DNA from: Candidatus Omnitrophota bacterium
Lineage (GTDB): Bacteria; Omnitrophota; Gorgyraeia; Aquiviventales; Aquiviventaceae
Length of the DNA stretch: 33,834 nt
NCBI GenBank assembly: GCA_023247255.1
Contig: JAHFGV010000002.1
Span: 1 to 33,834 of the forward strand
Direction: 5' to 3'
A program made the position numbers and the translations under genes. Positions 21,574 through 28,713 of this stretch are shown in pieces. Each line of letters starts with the position of its first letter. Positions within the stretch are counted from its first letter, which is position 1. The notes beneath the pieces were generated by a model. It saw only the letters and a list, made by a program, of their open reading frames with translations. It was not told where the DNA came from and did not search any database.

Positions 21574-22974
21574 ATGCACATTCCTCGTTTGCTAATCGCC
21601 GGGACCCACAGTGGAGTTGGCAAGACGACCATCGCTGTCGGTCTGATGGCTGCCCTGAAACGCCGGGGGCTTACCGTTCAGCCATTCAAAGTCGGGCCCG
21701 ACTACTTGGATCCGGCCTATCATCGAATTGCGACCGGACGGATTTCGCGCAACCTGGATTCCTGGTTGCTGAGACGATCCATTCTCATGGGATTGTTTCA
21801 GCAGGCGGCATCGGATGCTGATCTGGCATTGGTCGAAGGCGTCATGGGTTTGTTTGACGGTCATTCGGCGGCCAATGATCAAGGCAGCAGCGCTCAGATT
21901 GCGAAGTGGTTTCAAATACCCGTCATCCTTGTCATCGATGGAAGTGCGATGGCACGTTCAGTCGCTCCTTTGGTCAAGGGTTTTCTTGAATTTGATCCGG
22001 CCTTGAGGATAGCGGGAGTGATCGTGAACAAAGTCAGCCAAAGACATGCCCAATGGCTGTGCGATGTCCTGAGGCGTTACAATCCAGTGCCGATGCTTGG
22101 ATATCTTCCGCAGGATTCCGCGCTGACTATTCCGGAACGGCATCTGGGTCTTGTGCCGGCTCAAGAAGACTCGCGTCTGGCTGCCATCGGGGATCGATTG
22201 GCTGAGATGATCAGCCGTAGCGTTGATTTGACGCATGTGTTCCGGATTGCGCGTGGCGCCCCGGCGCTATCGATAGAGCCGGGTTTTCAGAAGCCTCGCC
22301 AAAGGGCATCGCCGTCTGTACGAATTGGCATCGCTCAGGATCGCGCGTTTCACTTTTACTATCCAGAGAACCTGGAACTTTTGCAGATTCAGGGTGCCCA
22401 GCTTGTTTCCTTCAGTCCGCTTCAGGATAAACGATTACCGGAGTCTCTCGACGCTTTGTATCTGGGAGGAGGTTTCCCGGAACTTTTTGCCGAGGCACTT
22501 GCAGATAACCGGTCGATGCGCTTGGCCGTTCGACGCGCCATAGCTTCCGGCCTTCCCACCTATGCCGAGTGCGGAGGGCTGATGTATTTGACCCAGTCCC
22601 TCACCGATCTAAAAGGACGCCGGCATCCGATGGTGGGGATTCTTCCCGGAGCGGTGCGGATGACGGATCGCCTGCATCATTTTGGATACGCGACCCTTGT
22701 GGCCCGACGGGAGAATGTGTTGGCTCAAGCAAAAGACTCGATCAAAGGGCACGAGTTTCACTACTCGGTATGGGACCATCCGGTAAGAGCGCATCAAGCG
22801 GCCTATACCGTGATTCGCAAAGGCCAGTCGAGGAGGCTTGAAGGGATGGTGCAAGGGAATCTATTGGCTTCGTACGTTCATGTGCACTGGCTGACGAATC
22901 CACGCTGGGCGCGTGGGTTGGTGACGTCGGCCCAACGTTGGAGGAGACGGTGCGCGGACAGTGAGACAAAATAA
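21574..22974 (+). CDS. cobB: Cobyrinate a,c-diamide synthase
   Basis: Amidates the a and c side chains of cobyrinic acid (CbiA, anaerobic-type route) or its hydrogenobyrinic equivalent (CobB). The sequence alone does not decide which, so the symbol is a family label. The protein has 466 residues. The N-terminal ATP domain has the P-loop IAGTHSGVGKTTIAVGLM and KVGPDYLDPAYH. VEGVMGLFDG follows. The C-terminal amidotransferase domain has LYLGGGFPELFAEAL, the Cys in TYAECGGLMYL, and the late GHEFHYS segment. The ATG at 21574 directly follows the repeat and no good ribosome-binding site is seen. Riboswitch 2 starts 10 nt after the stop. Substrate synthesis genes (corrin ring) are not in this window. 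Confidence 0.95.
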   Translation: MHIPRLLIAGTHSGVGKTTIAVGLMAALKRRGLTVQPFKVGPDYLDPAYHRIATGRISRNLDSWLLRRSILMGLFQQAASDADLALVEGVMGLFDGHSAANDQGSSAQIAKWFQIPVILVIDGSAMARSVAPLVKGFLEFDPALRIAGVIVNKVSQRHAQWLCDVLRRYNPVPMLGYLPQDSALTIPERHLGLVPAQEDSRLAAIGDRLAEMISRSVDLTHVFRIARGAPALSIEPGFQKPRQRASPSVRIGIAQDRAFHFYYPENLELLQIQGAQLVSFSPLQDKRLPESLDALYLGGGFPELFAEALADNRSMRLAVRRAIASGLPTYAECGGLMYLTQSLTDLKGRRHPMVGILPGAVRMTDRLHHFGYATLVARRENVLAQAKDSIKGHEFHYSVWDHPVRAHQAAYTVIRKGQSRRLEGMVQGNLLASYVHVHWLTNPRWARGLVTSAQRWRRRCADSETK

Positions 22975-22984
22975 GTCGGGAAAG

Positions 22985-23167
22985 TCGGACCAACAGACGG
23001 GAAGCCTGTGAAAATCAGGCGCTGCCCCGCAACTGTAACCCTGGAAGTCCCTCTTGGTAACGTAGGAATATCTGCGTAACGCCACTGTTCCTTTACACCC
23101 CCGGGGTGTAAAAGGGGTGGGAAGGCCATCCAAGAAGGCAGGGAAGTCAGGAGACCGGTTGGTCCGA
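22985..23167 (+). ncRNA. Second cobalamin riboswitch aptamer, upstream of btuB
   Basis: P1 is a perfect 10-bp stem, TCGGACCAAC (22985-22994) with GTTGGTCCGA (23158-23167). The core reads GAAGCCTGTGAAAATCAGGC, then GCTGCCCCGCAACTGTAACC, and the B12 box is GGAAGTCAGGAGACCGG just before P1 closes. The peripheral stem TTTACACCCC/GGGGTGTAAA carries the expected loop. It starts within 10 nt of the cobB stop, and no separate promoter was visible in the cobB tail, so it may act on read-through RNA from the operon. Confidence 0.93.
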
Positions 23168-23188
23168 GGAGAACTCATTTTCGAACAT

Positions 23189-23209
23189 CTTTCCGTGGGG
23201 AAAGGGAGG
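23189..23209 (+). promoter_or_regulatory. Hairpin next to the btuB ribosome-binding site
   Basis: CTTTCC (23189-23194) and GGAAAG (23199-23204) form a 6-bp hairpin with a GTGG loop whose last base is the first G of the strong ribosome-binding site GGGAGG (23204-23209), 3 nt before the ATG at 23213. It may be the expression platform of the preceding riboswitch. No terminator-like U-tract is present. Confidence 0.4.
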
Positions 23210-23212
23210 AAA

Positions 23213-25051
23213 ATGTATCGTCGAGTGAAAGGGACATGGTTGTTGTTAGGAATCAGTATGGGAGTCATTCAGCACTTGGCTTGGGCCGAGGAGCCTGTAC
23301 GATTGGAAGAAGTTGTAGTCACCGCGACCCGCGGCGAGTTACCCAAAAGCAGGCTCACTAAGTCGGTCAGCGTTGTCAACGATGAAGACATTGAGCGGAT
23401 GCGTGTGGAAACTGCGCCTGAAGTGTTGCGCAACATCCCCGGCGTCTATGTCCGGCGCAGCGGAGCCCTCGGCCGCACCACCTCCGCGGTTATCCGTGGC
23501 TCGACGGATGATCAGGTGCTTGTGCTGATCGATGGCGTGGACGCGAGCTCTCCGACGCTCGGCAGCTTCAACTGGTCCACCCTACCGGCGGATGCCATCG
23601 AGCGGATTGAGGTCCTGCGAGGATCCGCGAGCACCCTGTACGGATCGAACGCGATCGGTGGTGTCATCCACATTATCACCAAGCGCGGTAAAGGCCCGAT
23701 GCGCACGTCGTACCAGCAGGAGTTCGGCACGTTGCGCACCTTCCGAGAAATCGCGAGCAATCAGGCTGAGTTCGGTCCCATCCGCTACTATACTTCGGTG
23801 TCGCGGCTCGATAGCCGCGGCTTGAGCACGGGTGACGATGTTGAACTCACCCACGTCGCACTCACCGCGGATGCCGACTTGGCCCAATGGTGTAATCTGG
23901 CTGTCTCCCTGAACAACAATGATTCCCATGTGGGGATCGATGATGGGGCGTTCCGGCCGGATCCCAACCGTTTTAACGAGCGGGAACACCTGGCGCTGGG
24001 TACCATCGTCACCATCAAGCCGCTCGACGTCTGGGAGCACGAGCTGCGGCTTGGCTTCAACGATGATGATCTGCTGGATGTGGATCTGGCCGATCCCGGG
24101 AGCACCCAGTCCACGTCCAAGAGTCGCATTAACACGGATCGCTATGCTGCAGAGTGGTTGCAGCGGATTTCGTGGGGGTCATTCGGTCTCTCGACGGGAG
24201 GACTGGAATTCAAGGATGAAGAAGCGGAAGCCGCTTTCGATGAAACCGTTACGCAGTGGGCGATGTTTTTTCAGCATCAGTTCGATTTCGGTGATCGGCT
24301 CACCTTGATCGGCGGGACGCGCTATCTACGCCACAATCTATTCGGGCACGACACCACGGCCGAAGCATCGGCCTCGTACCGCATTCCACTCATCGAAACC
24401 CGCCTGCGGGGAAATTTCAGCATGGGGTTTCGGGCGCCGGACATGAACGAGCTGTTCTTTCCCAACTTCGGCAATCGGAGTCTATTGCCCGAGGAAAGCC
24501 GAACATTCGAGGTCGGGATTGACAAAGACTGGTCGGAGCAGCGGCTGAGGGCGGGGATCTCCCTGTATCACACGGAGGTTGACCGGCTCATCCAGATTGT
24601 TAGCGTGAGTTCGACCATCTCGCAACCACAGAATATCGCCGAGGCCGAAATGGAAGGCTTCGAGCTGGAGGGTTCGGTGGAGCCGTTGACCGGCCTTCGG
24701 TTCTCGACGAATTGGGCGTACACCGACGCCGAGGATGAGTCAGCCGGCGAAGAGCTGCTGCGTATTCCACGCAACCGCGTGTCCTTCGCCGTCGACTGCG
24801 ACTTCCTCAAACGCTGGCAGCTGCATCTGGATGCCATAGTCGTGTCCAGCCGCCAGGAGAGTGTTGCGACCAACCGGCGCCTGCCCACCAAAGGCTACAA
24901 GACGGTGGATGGGGTGCTGAGTTTTAAGGCTACCGATAACTTAACCCTGTACGGACGCGTTGAAAACATGTTTGATCGGCATTACAGCGAGGTTCTAGGA
25001 TTCCCGGCGCCTGGAAGTTTGTTCTTCATCGGCGGCAAAGTGGAGATTTAA
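23213..25051 (+). CDS. btuB: TonB-dependent outer-membrane cobalamin receptor
   Basis: Takes up vitamin B12 or related corrinoids across the outer membrane using TonB energy. The ATG at 23213 starts a signal peptide (MYRRVKGTWLLLGISMGVIQ, likely cut after HLAWA). A TonB box EEVVVTATR follows at residues 32-40. The plug domain includes VLRNIPGVYVRRSG, VLVLIDGVDASSP, and IERIEVLRGSASTLYGSNAIGG. A beta-barrel completes the 612 residues, with a late conserved LPTKGYKTVDGVLSFKATDN segment, NMFDRHYSEVLGFPAPG, and a terminal VEI. The ribosome-binding site GGGAGG is strong. The riboswitch directly upstream supports B12 as substrate. Substrate identity beyond corrinoids cannot be read. Confidence 0.93.
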   Translation: MYRRVKGTWLLLGISMGVIQHLAWAEEPVRLEEVVVTATRGELPKSRLTKSVSVVNDEDIERMRVETAPEVLRNIPGVYVRRSGALGRTTSAVIRGSTDDQVLVLIDGVDASSPTLGSFNWSTLPADAIERIEVLRGSASTLYGSNAIGGVIHIITKRGKGPMRTSYQQEFGTLRTFREIASNQAEFGPIRYYTSVSRLDSRGLSTGDDVELTHVALTADADLAQWCNLAVSLNNNDSHVGIDDGAFRPDPNRFNEREHLALGTIVTIKPLDVWEHELRLGFNDDDLLDVDLADPGSTQSTSKSRINTDRYAAEWLQRISWGSFGLSTGGLEFKDEEAEAAFDETVTQWAMFFQHQFDFGDRLTLIGGTRYLRHNLFGHDTTAEASASYRIPLIETRLRGNFSMGFRAPDMNELFFPNFGNRSLLPEESRTFEVGIDKDWSEQRLRAGISLYHTEVDRLIQIVSVSSTISQPQNIAEAEMEGFELEGSVEPLTGLRFSTNWAYTDAEDESAGEELLRIPRNRVSFAVDCDFLKRWQLHLDAIVVSSRQESVATNRRLPTKGYKTVDGVLSFKATDNLTLYGRVENMFDRHYSEVLGFPAPGSLFFIGGKVEI

Positions 25052-25084
25052 CAGGTTGTGGAAAAAACCCCGTTTGCTCAAGGT

Positions 25085-25192
25085 TTTTGTCTGGAAGCCT
25101 CACGCATTGTCGATTGTCAATCGTCGATTGTCGATTGAAAAATAAAACAAATCGACAATCGAAAATCTACAATCGAAAATTCTCTCAGCCTA
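25085..25192 (+). repeat. 108-nt palindromic repeat, copy A
   Basis: The sequence starts TTTTGTCTGGAAGCC, has CGATTG/CAATCG-type arms around a 21-nt centre (25133-25153), and ends AATTCTCTCAGCCTA. A second copy of the same length stands at 26902-27009. The flanking arms agree in the same direction, but the 21-nt centre is inverted: its reverse complement matches the other copy's centre at 20 of 21 positions. The stretch 25052-25084 adds the small GGTT/AACC hairpin. Confidence 0.9.
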
Positions 25193-25236
25193 AGTACATG
25201 GTCAAAGACGGGTTTTTCAGCATATTGTCTAATCAG

Positions 25237-25659
25237 ATGGGGATAAGCTATCGAAGACATTGGCCTTGGGTAGGTGTTGCGGCATTGCTGGGCTTGGTCG
25301 CTGCCGGAGCGGCCCGAGCACCACTCGACAAACCAGATACCTCGAAGTCGCCGGAACGGCTGCCAGTAATTGTGCGCGTGGATTTCGGTCCCACCGGAAA
25401 ACCGCCCCGTGAAGAGCGCTTGATGGTCGATGAGGGATCGACGCCTAAGGACGTGGTTTCGCTGTTGTTTCCCATCCAAAGCGGTGCCACCTGTTGCAAT
25501 ACGCGTGAGCTGGCCGCGATCGACGGTGTCCGGTCAGATCCTGCGACGAACCGCTGGTGGACATGCCGACTCAACGGACAGAGCAACTTCAGCCCATTTT
25601 TAAAAGAGCTTAAGGCAGAGGATCGAGTAGAATGGACCTACGTCGAGCAGCTTCAATAG
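25237..25659 (+). CDS. Secreted DUF4430-like protein, candidate corrinoid-binding partner of BtuB
   Basis: With the ATG at 25237 the protein has 140 residues. It opens with a signal peptide: RRHW, then WVGVAALLGLVAAG, with a likely cut after ARA. The mature part fits the DUF4430 fold, which is related to the C-terminal domain of transcobalamin: EGSTPKDVVSLLF (the start of the domain), NRWWTCRLNG with Trp 107-108, and AEDRVEWTYV at the end. Cys 86, 87 and 110 are present. An earlier ATG at 25198 adds 13 residues but has no ribosome-binding site, and anything earlier lies in the repeat. Its end overlaps the next gene by 28 nt. In other bacteria DUF4430 proteins occur in B12-regulated loci, so a role in corrinoid binding is inferred; family assignment is by eye. 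Confidence 0.6.
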   Translation: MGISYRRHWPWVGVAALLGLVAAGAARAPLDKPDTSKSPERLPVIVRVDFGPTGKPPREERLMVDEGSTPKDVVSLLFPIQSGATCCNTRELAAIDGVRSDPATNRWWTCRLNGQSNFSPFLKELKAEDRVEWTYVEQLQ

Positions 25660-26348
25660 CGCTGATGGGTGTTTGGTGGGGAGCTGCCGCGGTCTGGGCT
25701 GGAGAAATCTCAGGGCGAGTCCAGCTCGATGGCCCAAGGCCTAAGCCGGTCGAGATTCCGGTGATGGCAAAATCCCCGCAATATCCGATCGAGGTCTGCG
25801 GAAGATCCAAACACTCTCCTCGGCTTGTAGTGAGCGCTGACAGAGGCGTGGCCAACGCCCTCGTCTGGCTGCATGTGTCTACTGACTCACACGATTCACA
25901 GACGCCTCCGGTCACCGTCACCCTAAATCAGCAGGCGTGCGAATTCGTTCCGCATGTGCTGTTGGTCCCCAGGGGCAGCAGGGTCACCATCGGCAACTCA
26001 GATCCGATTTTGCATAACCTGCGCATCTTTCGCGAGGCACAGATGCTGATGCATGAGTGGCAGCAGCCGGCTCCGCAGCCGAATGAGATCTCCTGGCGAT
26101 TCGATGAGGCGGGTCGCTTTCTCATTCGCTGTGGGGTGCATTCCTGGATGTCCGCCTGGGTTATCGTGGCCGATCATCCCTACTACGCGCTTTCGGATCT
26201 CAACGGAAACTTCACGGTTTCCCAGGTGTCTCCTGGATCGTATACTCTGCAGGTCTGGCATGAGGCGCTTGGAGAACAGCAGCGCAAGGTTGTCGTGAAC
26301 AATGACACAGGGCCGGTTATCATACGGTTTGCTGAACATAGAACATAG
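25632..26348 (+). CDS. Secreted cupredoxin / carboxypeptidase-regulatory-like protein
   Basis: The 238-residue protein begins with a signal peptide (MDLRRAASIALMGVWWGAAA, then VWAGEIS). The segment EISGRVQLDGPRPKP resembles the start of a carboxypeptidase-regulatory domain. A cupredoxin fold follows, with candidate type-1 copper ligands His128 (LHNL), Cys167, His170 and Met173 in RCGVHSWMSAW. The C-terminus DLNGNFTVSQVSPGSYTLQV is again a regulatory-type beta domain. Cys56 and Cys103 may form a disulfide. It starts 28 nt before the end of the DUF4430 gene and is followed by a strong ribosome-binding site for the next gene, so it belongs to the same unit. The role near corrinoid uptake is unknown; copper-based electron transfer is possible but unproven. 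Confidence 0.7.
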   Translation: MDLRRAASIALMGVWWGAAAVWAGEISGRVQLDGPRPKPVEIPVMAKSPQYPIEVCGRSKHSPRLVVSADRGVANALVWLHVSTDSHDSQTPPVTVTLNQQACEFVPHVLLVPRGSRVTIGNSDPILHNLRIFREAQMLMHEWQQPAPQPNEISWRFDEAGRFLIRCGVHSWMSAWVIVADHPYYALSDLNGNFTVSQVSPGSYTLQVWHEALGEQQRKVVVNNDTGPVIIRFAEHRT

Positions 26349-26357
26349 GAGGGGATC

Positions 26358-26891
26358 ATGAAGGATGGACGGGCACTTCAAGTGGCTATAGCGATTGGAC
26401 TCGTGGCTGCGTTCTTAGGGCATGCGGTTGGAGTGACTCCATGGCTCTCCGGAATTTTGATCGCAGCCTGTTTCGTTTCCCGGAGGCAGTGGGGAATCAT
26501 CGCCTTCGGGGCGAGTTTGGTTAGGGACGTCGTCACCGGAATCAGCCTGTTCACTGGGGTGCGACTCATCGGTATGCTTGTTGTCCTCACTCTTCTTTGG
26601 CGGCGGCCGATTCGCCCCCGTTTCTCCTCTCTAGCGTTGAGTCTCGCTATCGCCAGCCCTGCTTATCATCTGGTGTTGGCTGTGGGAGACTGGATGACTC
26701 AGATCTGCACCCGATATCCTCGAAACGTTGATGGACTTCTAGCTTCCATTACTACCAGCCTTTCCTATTTCTATCGTTCATTGACGGCGGAGTTCTTAGT
26801 CGTCGGTGTCTTCGCCGCAGGCTACGCCCTCATCGGCTCATCCCTTTTGGGTCGACGCCCAGCGGTTCTCTCAAATTTCAAGAAATCGTGA
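26358..26891 (+). CDS. DUF6580-like integral membrane protein, candidate inner-membrane transport component
   Basis: A 177-residue protein with about five hydrophobic segments and almost no soluble domain. Its pattern (TPWLSGILIAACFVSRRQWG, then DVVTGISLFTGVRLIG, then RYPRNVDGLLAS and EFLVVGVFAAGYAL) resembles DUF6580 proteins, which are similar in size and topology to ECF-transporter S components. The ribosome-binding site AGGAGGGG at 26346-26353 is strong. It follows the secreted cupredoxin and DUF4430 genes and precedes the BtuF-like gene, so a role in corrinoid or cobalt passage through the inner membrane is a reasonable inference. No ATPase or energy-coupling gene is next to it. The family call is by eye and not certain; an unrelated small membrane protein is possible. 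Confidence 0.5.
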   Translation: MKDGRALQVAIAIGLVAAFLGHAVGVTPWLSGILIAACFVSRRQWGIIAFGASLVRDVVTGISLFTGVRLIGMLVVLTLLWRRPIRPRFSSLALSLAIASPAYHLVLAVGDWMTQICTRYPRNVDGLLASITTSLSYFYRSLTAEFLVVGVFAAGYALIGSSLLGRRPAVLSNFKKS

Positions 26892-26901
26892 GATTGTCGG
26901 C

Positions 26902-27009
26902 TTTTGTCTGGAAGCCCAACGCATTGTCGATTGTCAATCGTCGATTGTCGATTTGTTTTATTTTCCAATCTACAATCGAAAATCTACAATCGAAAATTCT
27001 CTCAGCCTA
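26902..27009 (+). repeat. 108-nt palindromic repeat, copy B
   Basis: Same length and orientation as copy A. It shares TTTTGTCTGGAAGCC, the ATTGTCGATTGTCAATCG arm, and the ACAATCGAAAATCTACAATC to CTCTCAGCCTA tail. Its 21-nt centre is at 26950-26970 and is the inverse of that in copy A with one mismatch. It begins 10 nt after the end of the DUF6580-like gene. Confidence 0.9.
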
Positions 27010-27011
27010 GA

Positions 27012-27130
27012 AGGCTGCGGAAAAAGCCCCGCAGCGCTCAAGGCTCGATGGAAGTGCAGGCTTCTCGACGATGAGCGAATCGTTCCCTAGAGCCTCCAGC
27101 CTTGAGCCAATTGAGAGTTTTTCAGCAGCC
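27012..27130 (+). repeat. REP-like palindrome before the BtuF-like gene
   Basis: Outer arms AGGCTGCGGAAAAA (27012-27025) and TTTTTCAGCAGCCT (27117-27130) are complementary at all but two positions. Inner arms GCTCAAGGCT (27036-27045) and AGCCTTGAGC (27098-27107) are perfectly complementary. A 7-bp local hairpin GCTGCGG/CCGCAGC (27014-27035) could compete. Together with copy B, this fills the 266 nt between 26892 and 27157; no gene or clear promoter is seen there. Confidence 0.7.
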
Positions 27131-27157
27131 TGCTATAACGGAGCTGACCCGTAACCG

Positions 27158-28084
27158 ATGCGCATCGTGTCCTTTTTCTCCTCGGCTACCGAGTTGCTCT
27201 ATGCCCTTGGGCTTGGCCGCTGCGTCGTGGGACGTAGCGAGCATTGCGATTATCCTGCCTCTGTGCGGCAGAAGCCTGTGATTGTACGCAGCCGCGTGCG
27301 ATCCGCACATTTATCCAGCCGGGGCATCGAAGAGGCTGTGCAGCAACTGCGTCGCCGCAGCGAGCATCAATACCGGATCGACGTCGCTTTGCTCAAACGT
27401 CTCAAGCCGGATCTCGTCGTGACTCAGGAGCTTTGCAGCGTCTGCGCAGCCAGCCATCCAGAGGTCGGCGAGGCCATCCATCGACTGCCGCAAGTGCCTC
27501 GTTTAGTTTCCGTGAGCGGTCGCAATTTCGCGCAGTGCCTGGATGCCGTTCGGATTCTGGGCAGGGAAACCGGACACCAGCGCCAAGCCGATTTTCTGAT
27601 TCGCCGCATGGAGCGTTCGATCCAGACGATTCAGCATCGGTTGAAGAAAGTTTCCGAGCGGCCTCGGGTGTGGTGTGCGGAGTGGCTGGATCCGCTCATG
27701 GTGGCCGGGCACTGGACTCCAGACATGGTCGCTATGGCCGGTGGGATCGACGGCTTGGGTCGAGCGGCTCAGGATTCCAGGAGAGTCAGTTGGGAGGTTG
27801 TCCGTCAATACGATCCCGAGGTCATTGTCGTGATGCCCTGTTCTTTTTCAATCGCGCGTACGGTTCGGGAATCTCCACTTCTGAGTCAGCTTCCAGGATG
27901 GAGCAATCTGAAGGCGGTAAAAGCCCATCGTGTTTTTGCTGTTAACGGAGCGTTCTTCCATCGCAGCGGCCCGCGTCTTTTGACTGGATTGAAAATCATG
28001 GCCGCCCTTTTCCATCCGGGGCGCTTTCCAAAACCTCTTGTGAGTCACGCCAGAAAATTACCCAGCCTGGAGTTTGAAGGATGA
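27158..28084 (+). CDS. BtuF-like corrinoid-binding protein without signal peptide
   Basis: A 308-residue periplasmic-binding-protein-fold (helical-backbone) protein. MRIVSFFSSATELLYALGLG, then RSEHCDYP at the N-terminus, LKPDLVVTQELCSVCA in the middle, and CAEWLDPLMVAGHWTPDM match the cobalamin-binding BtuF-like family. It starts directly with the mature domain: an in-frame TAA lies at 27152-27154, so no upstream signal peptide can be added. The protein is probably cytoplasmic. No BtuC or BtuD gene is near, so it is not a normal ABC uptake unit. The ATG of cobO overlaps its stop, tying it to corrinoid adenosylation. It may hold imported corrinoid or act as a sensor; both are inference. Confidence 0.78.
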   Translation: MRIVSFFSSATELLYALGLGRCVVGRSEHCDYPASVRQKPVIVRSRVRSAHLSSRGIEEAVQQLRRRSEHQYRIDVALLKRLKPDLVVTQELCSVCAASHPEVGEAIHRLPQVPRLVSVSGRNFAQCLDAVRILGRETGHQRQADFLIRRMERSIQTIQHRLKKVSERPRVWCAEWLDPLMVAGHWTPDMVAMAGGIDGLGRAAQDSRRVSWEVVRQYDPEVIVVMPCSFSIARTVRESPLLSQLPGWSNLKAVKAHRVFAVNGAFFHRSGPRLLTGLKIMAALFHPGRFPKPLVSHARKLPSLEFEG

Positions 28085-28659
28085 CATGGAAAGCTGAAGA
28101 TCGAGCGCCCCGAAAACACCGAGGTCCGAAAGAATCGCTGCGCAAGGGACTGATCATCGTTTACACCGGAGACGGCAAGGGTAAATCGACCGCAGCCCTC
28201 GGTCTTGTCTTTCGCGCCCTCGGAAGAAAATATCGGGTGGCTGTGGTGCAGTTCATCAAAGGCAAGTGGAAGACGGGTGAAGAGGCCATGGCGCGGGAGC
28301 TCTCCGGTCGGATCGATTGGTTCACCATGGGGGATGGCTTTACGTGGATCACGCAGAGCTATGAACGGGACGTCGCCAGCGCACGAGAGGCCTGGGTTAA
28401 ATGTCTTGAGGTGTTGAGCGATGAGCGGTATCAGGTAGTCGTCTTCGATGAGTTAAACTACGTCATCGCCTATAACTTCCTCGGTGTTGAAGAAGTCCTC
28501 GAAGGGCTCAAACAAAAACCTGCGCAGACGCATGTCGTCATCACCGGCCGCGACGCCAAGCCCCAGCTCATCGCCGTTGCGGACTTGGTGACCGAGATGC
28601 GAGAGGTCAAACATCCTTATCATTCCGGAATCAAAGCCCAGCCTGGCGTTGATTTTTAA
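28081..28659 (+). CDS. cobO: Cob(I)yrinic acid a,c-diamide adenosyltransferase (corrinoid adenosyltransferase)
   Basis: Transfers adenosyl from ATP to Co(I) corrinoids, for synthesis and for salvage of imported corrinoids. The 192 residues match the CobO/BtuR family. The N-terminal P-loop is LIIVYTGDGKGKSTAALGL with GDGKGKST at residues 30-37, followed by VAVVQFIKGKWKTGE. A Walker-B-like VVFDELNYVIAYN and HVVITGRDAKPQLI are also seen. The C-terminus has TEMREVKHPYHSGIKAQPGV as the final typical segment. The start overlaps the previous stop (ATGA). No terminator is visible after the gene; a new promoter candidate for cstA lies shortly after. Confidence 0.95.
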   Translation: MTWKAEDRAPRKHRGPKESLRKGLIIVYTGDGKGKSTAALGLVFRALGRKYRVAVVQFIKGKWKTGEEAMARELSGRIDWFTMGDGFTWITQSYERDVASAREAWVKCLEVLSDERYQVVVFDELNYVIAYNFLGVEEVLEGLKQKPAQTHVVITGRDAKPQLIAVADLVTEMREVKHPYHSGIKAQPGVDF

Positions 28660-28670
28660 GTGCGCTTGCC

Positions 28671-28699
28671 TTGCTTGGGATGGTGAGTCTTGGTAAACT
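28671..28699 (+). promoter_or_regulatory. Sigma70-type promoter of cstA
   Basis: TTGCTT (28671-28676), a 17-nt spacer, and TAAACT (28694-28699) preceded by TGG (extended -10). The predicted transcript starts about 28706, leaving only about 8 nt before the ATG at 28714. Confidence 0.5.
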
Positions 28700-28713
28700 G
28701 AGGTTCGTTGATC

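Noticed and set aside
25087-25236. Upstream starts for the DUF4430-like gene (25087, 25198)
   Set aside because: The first lies inside the palindromic repeat. The second has no ribosome-binding site and puts extra residues before a good signal peptide that starts at 25237.
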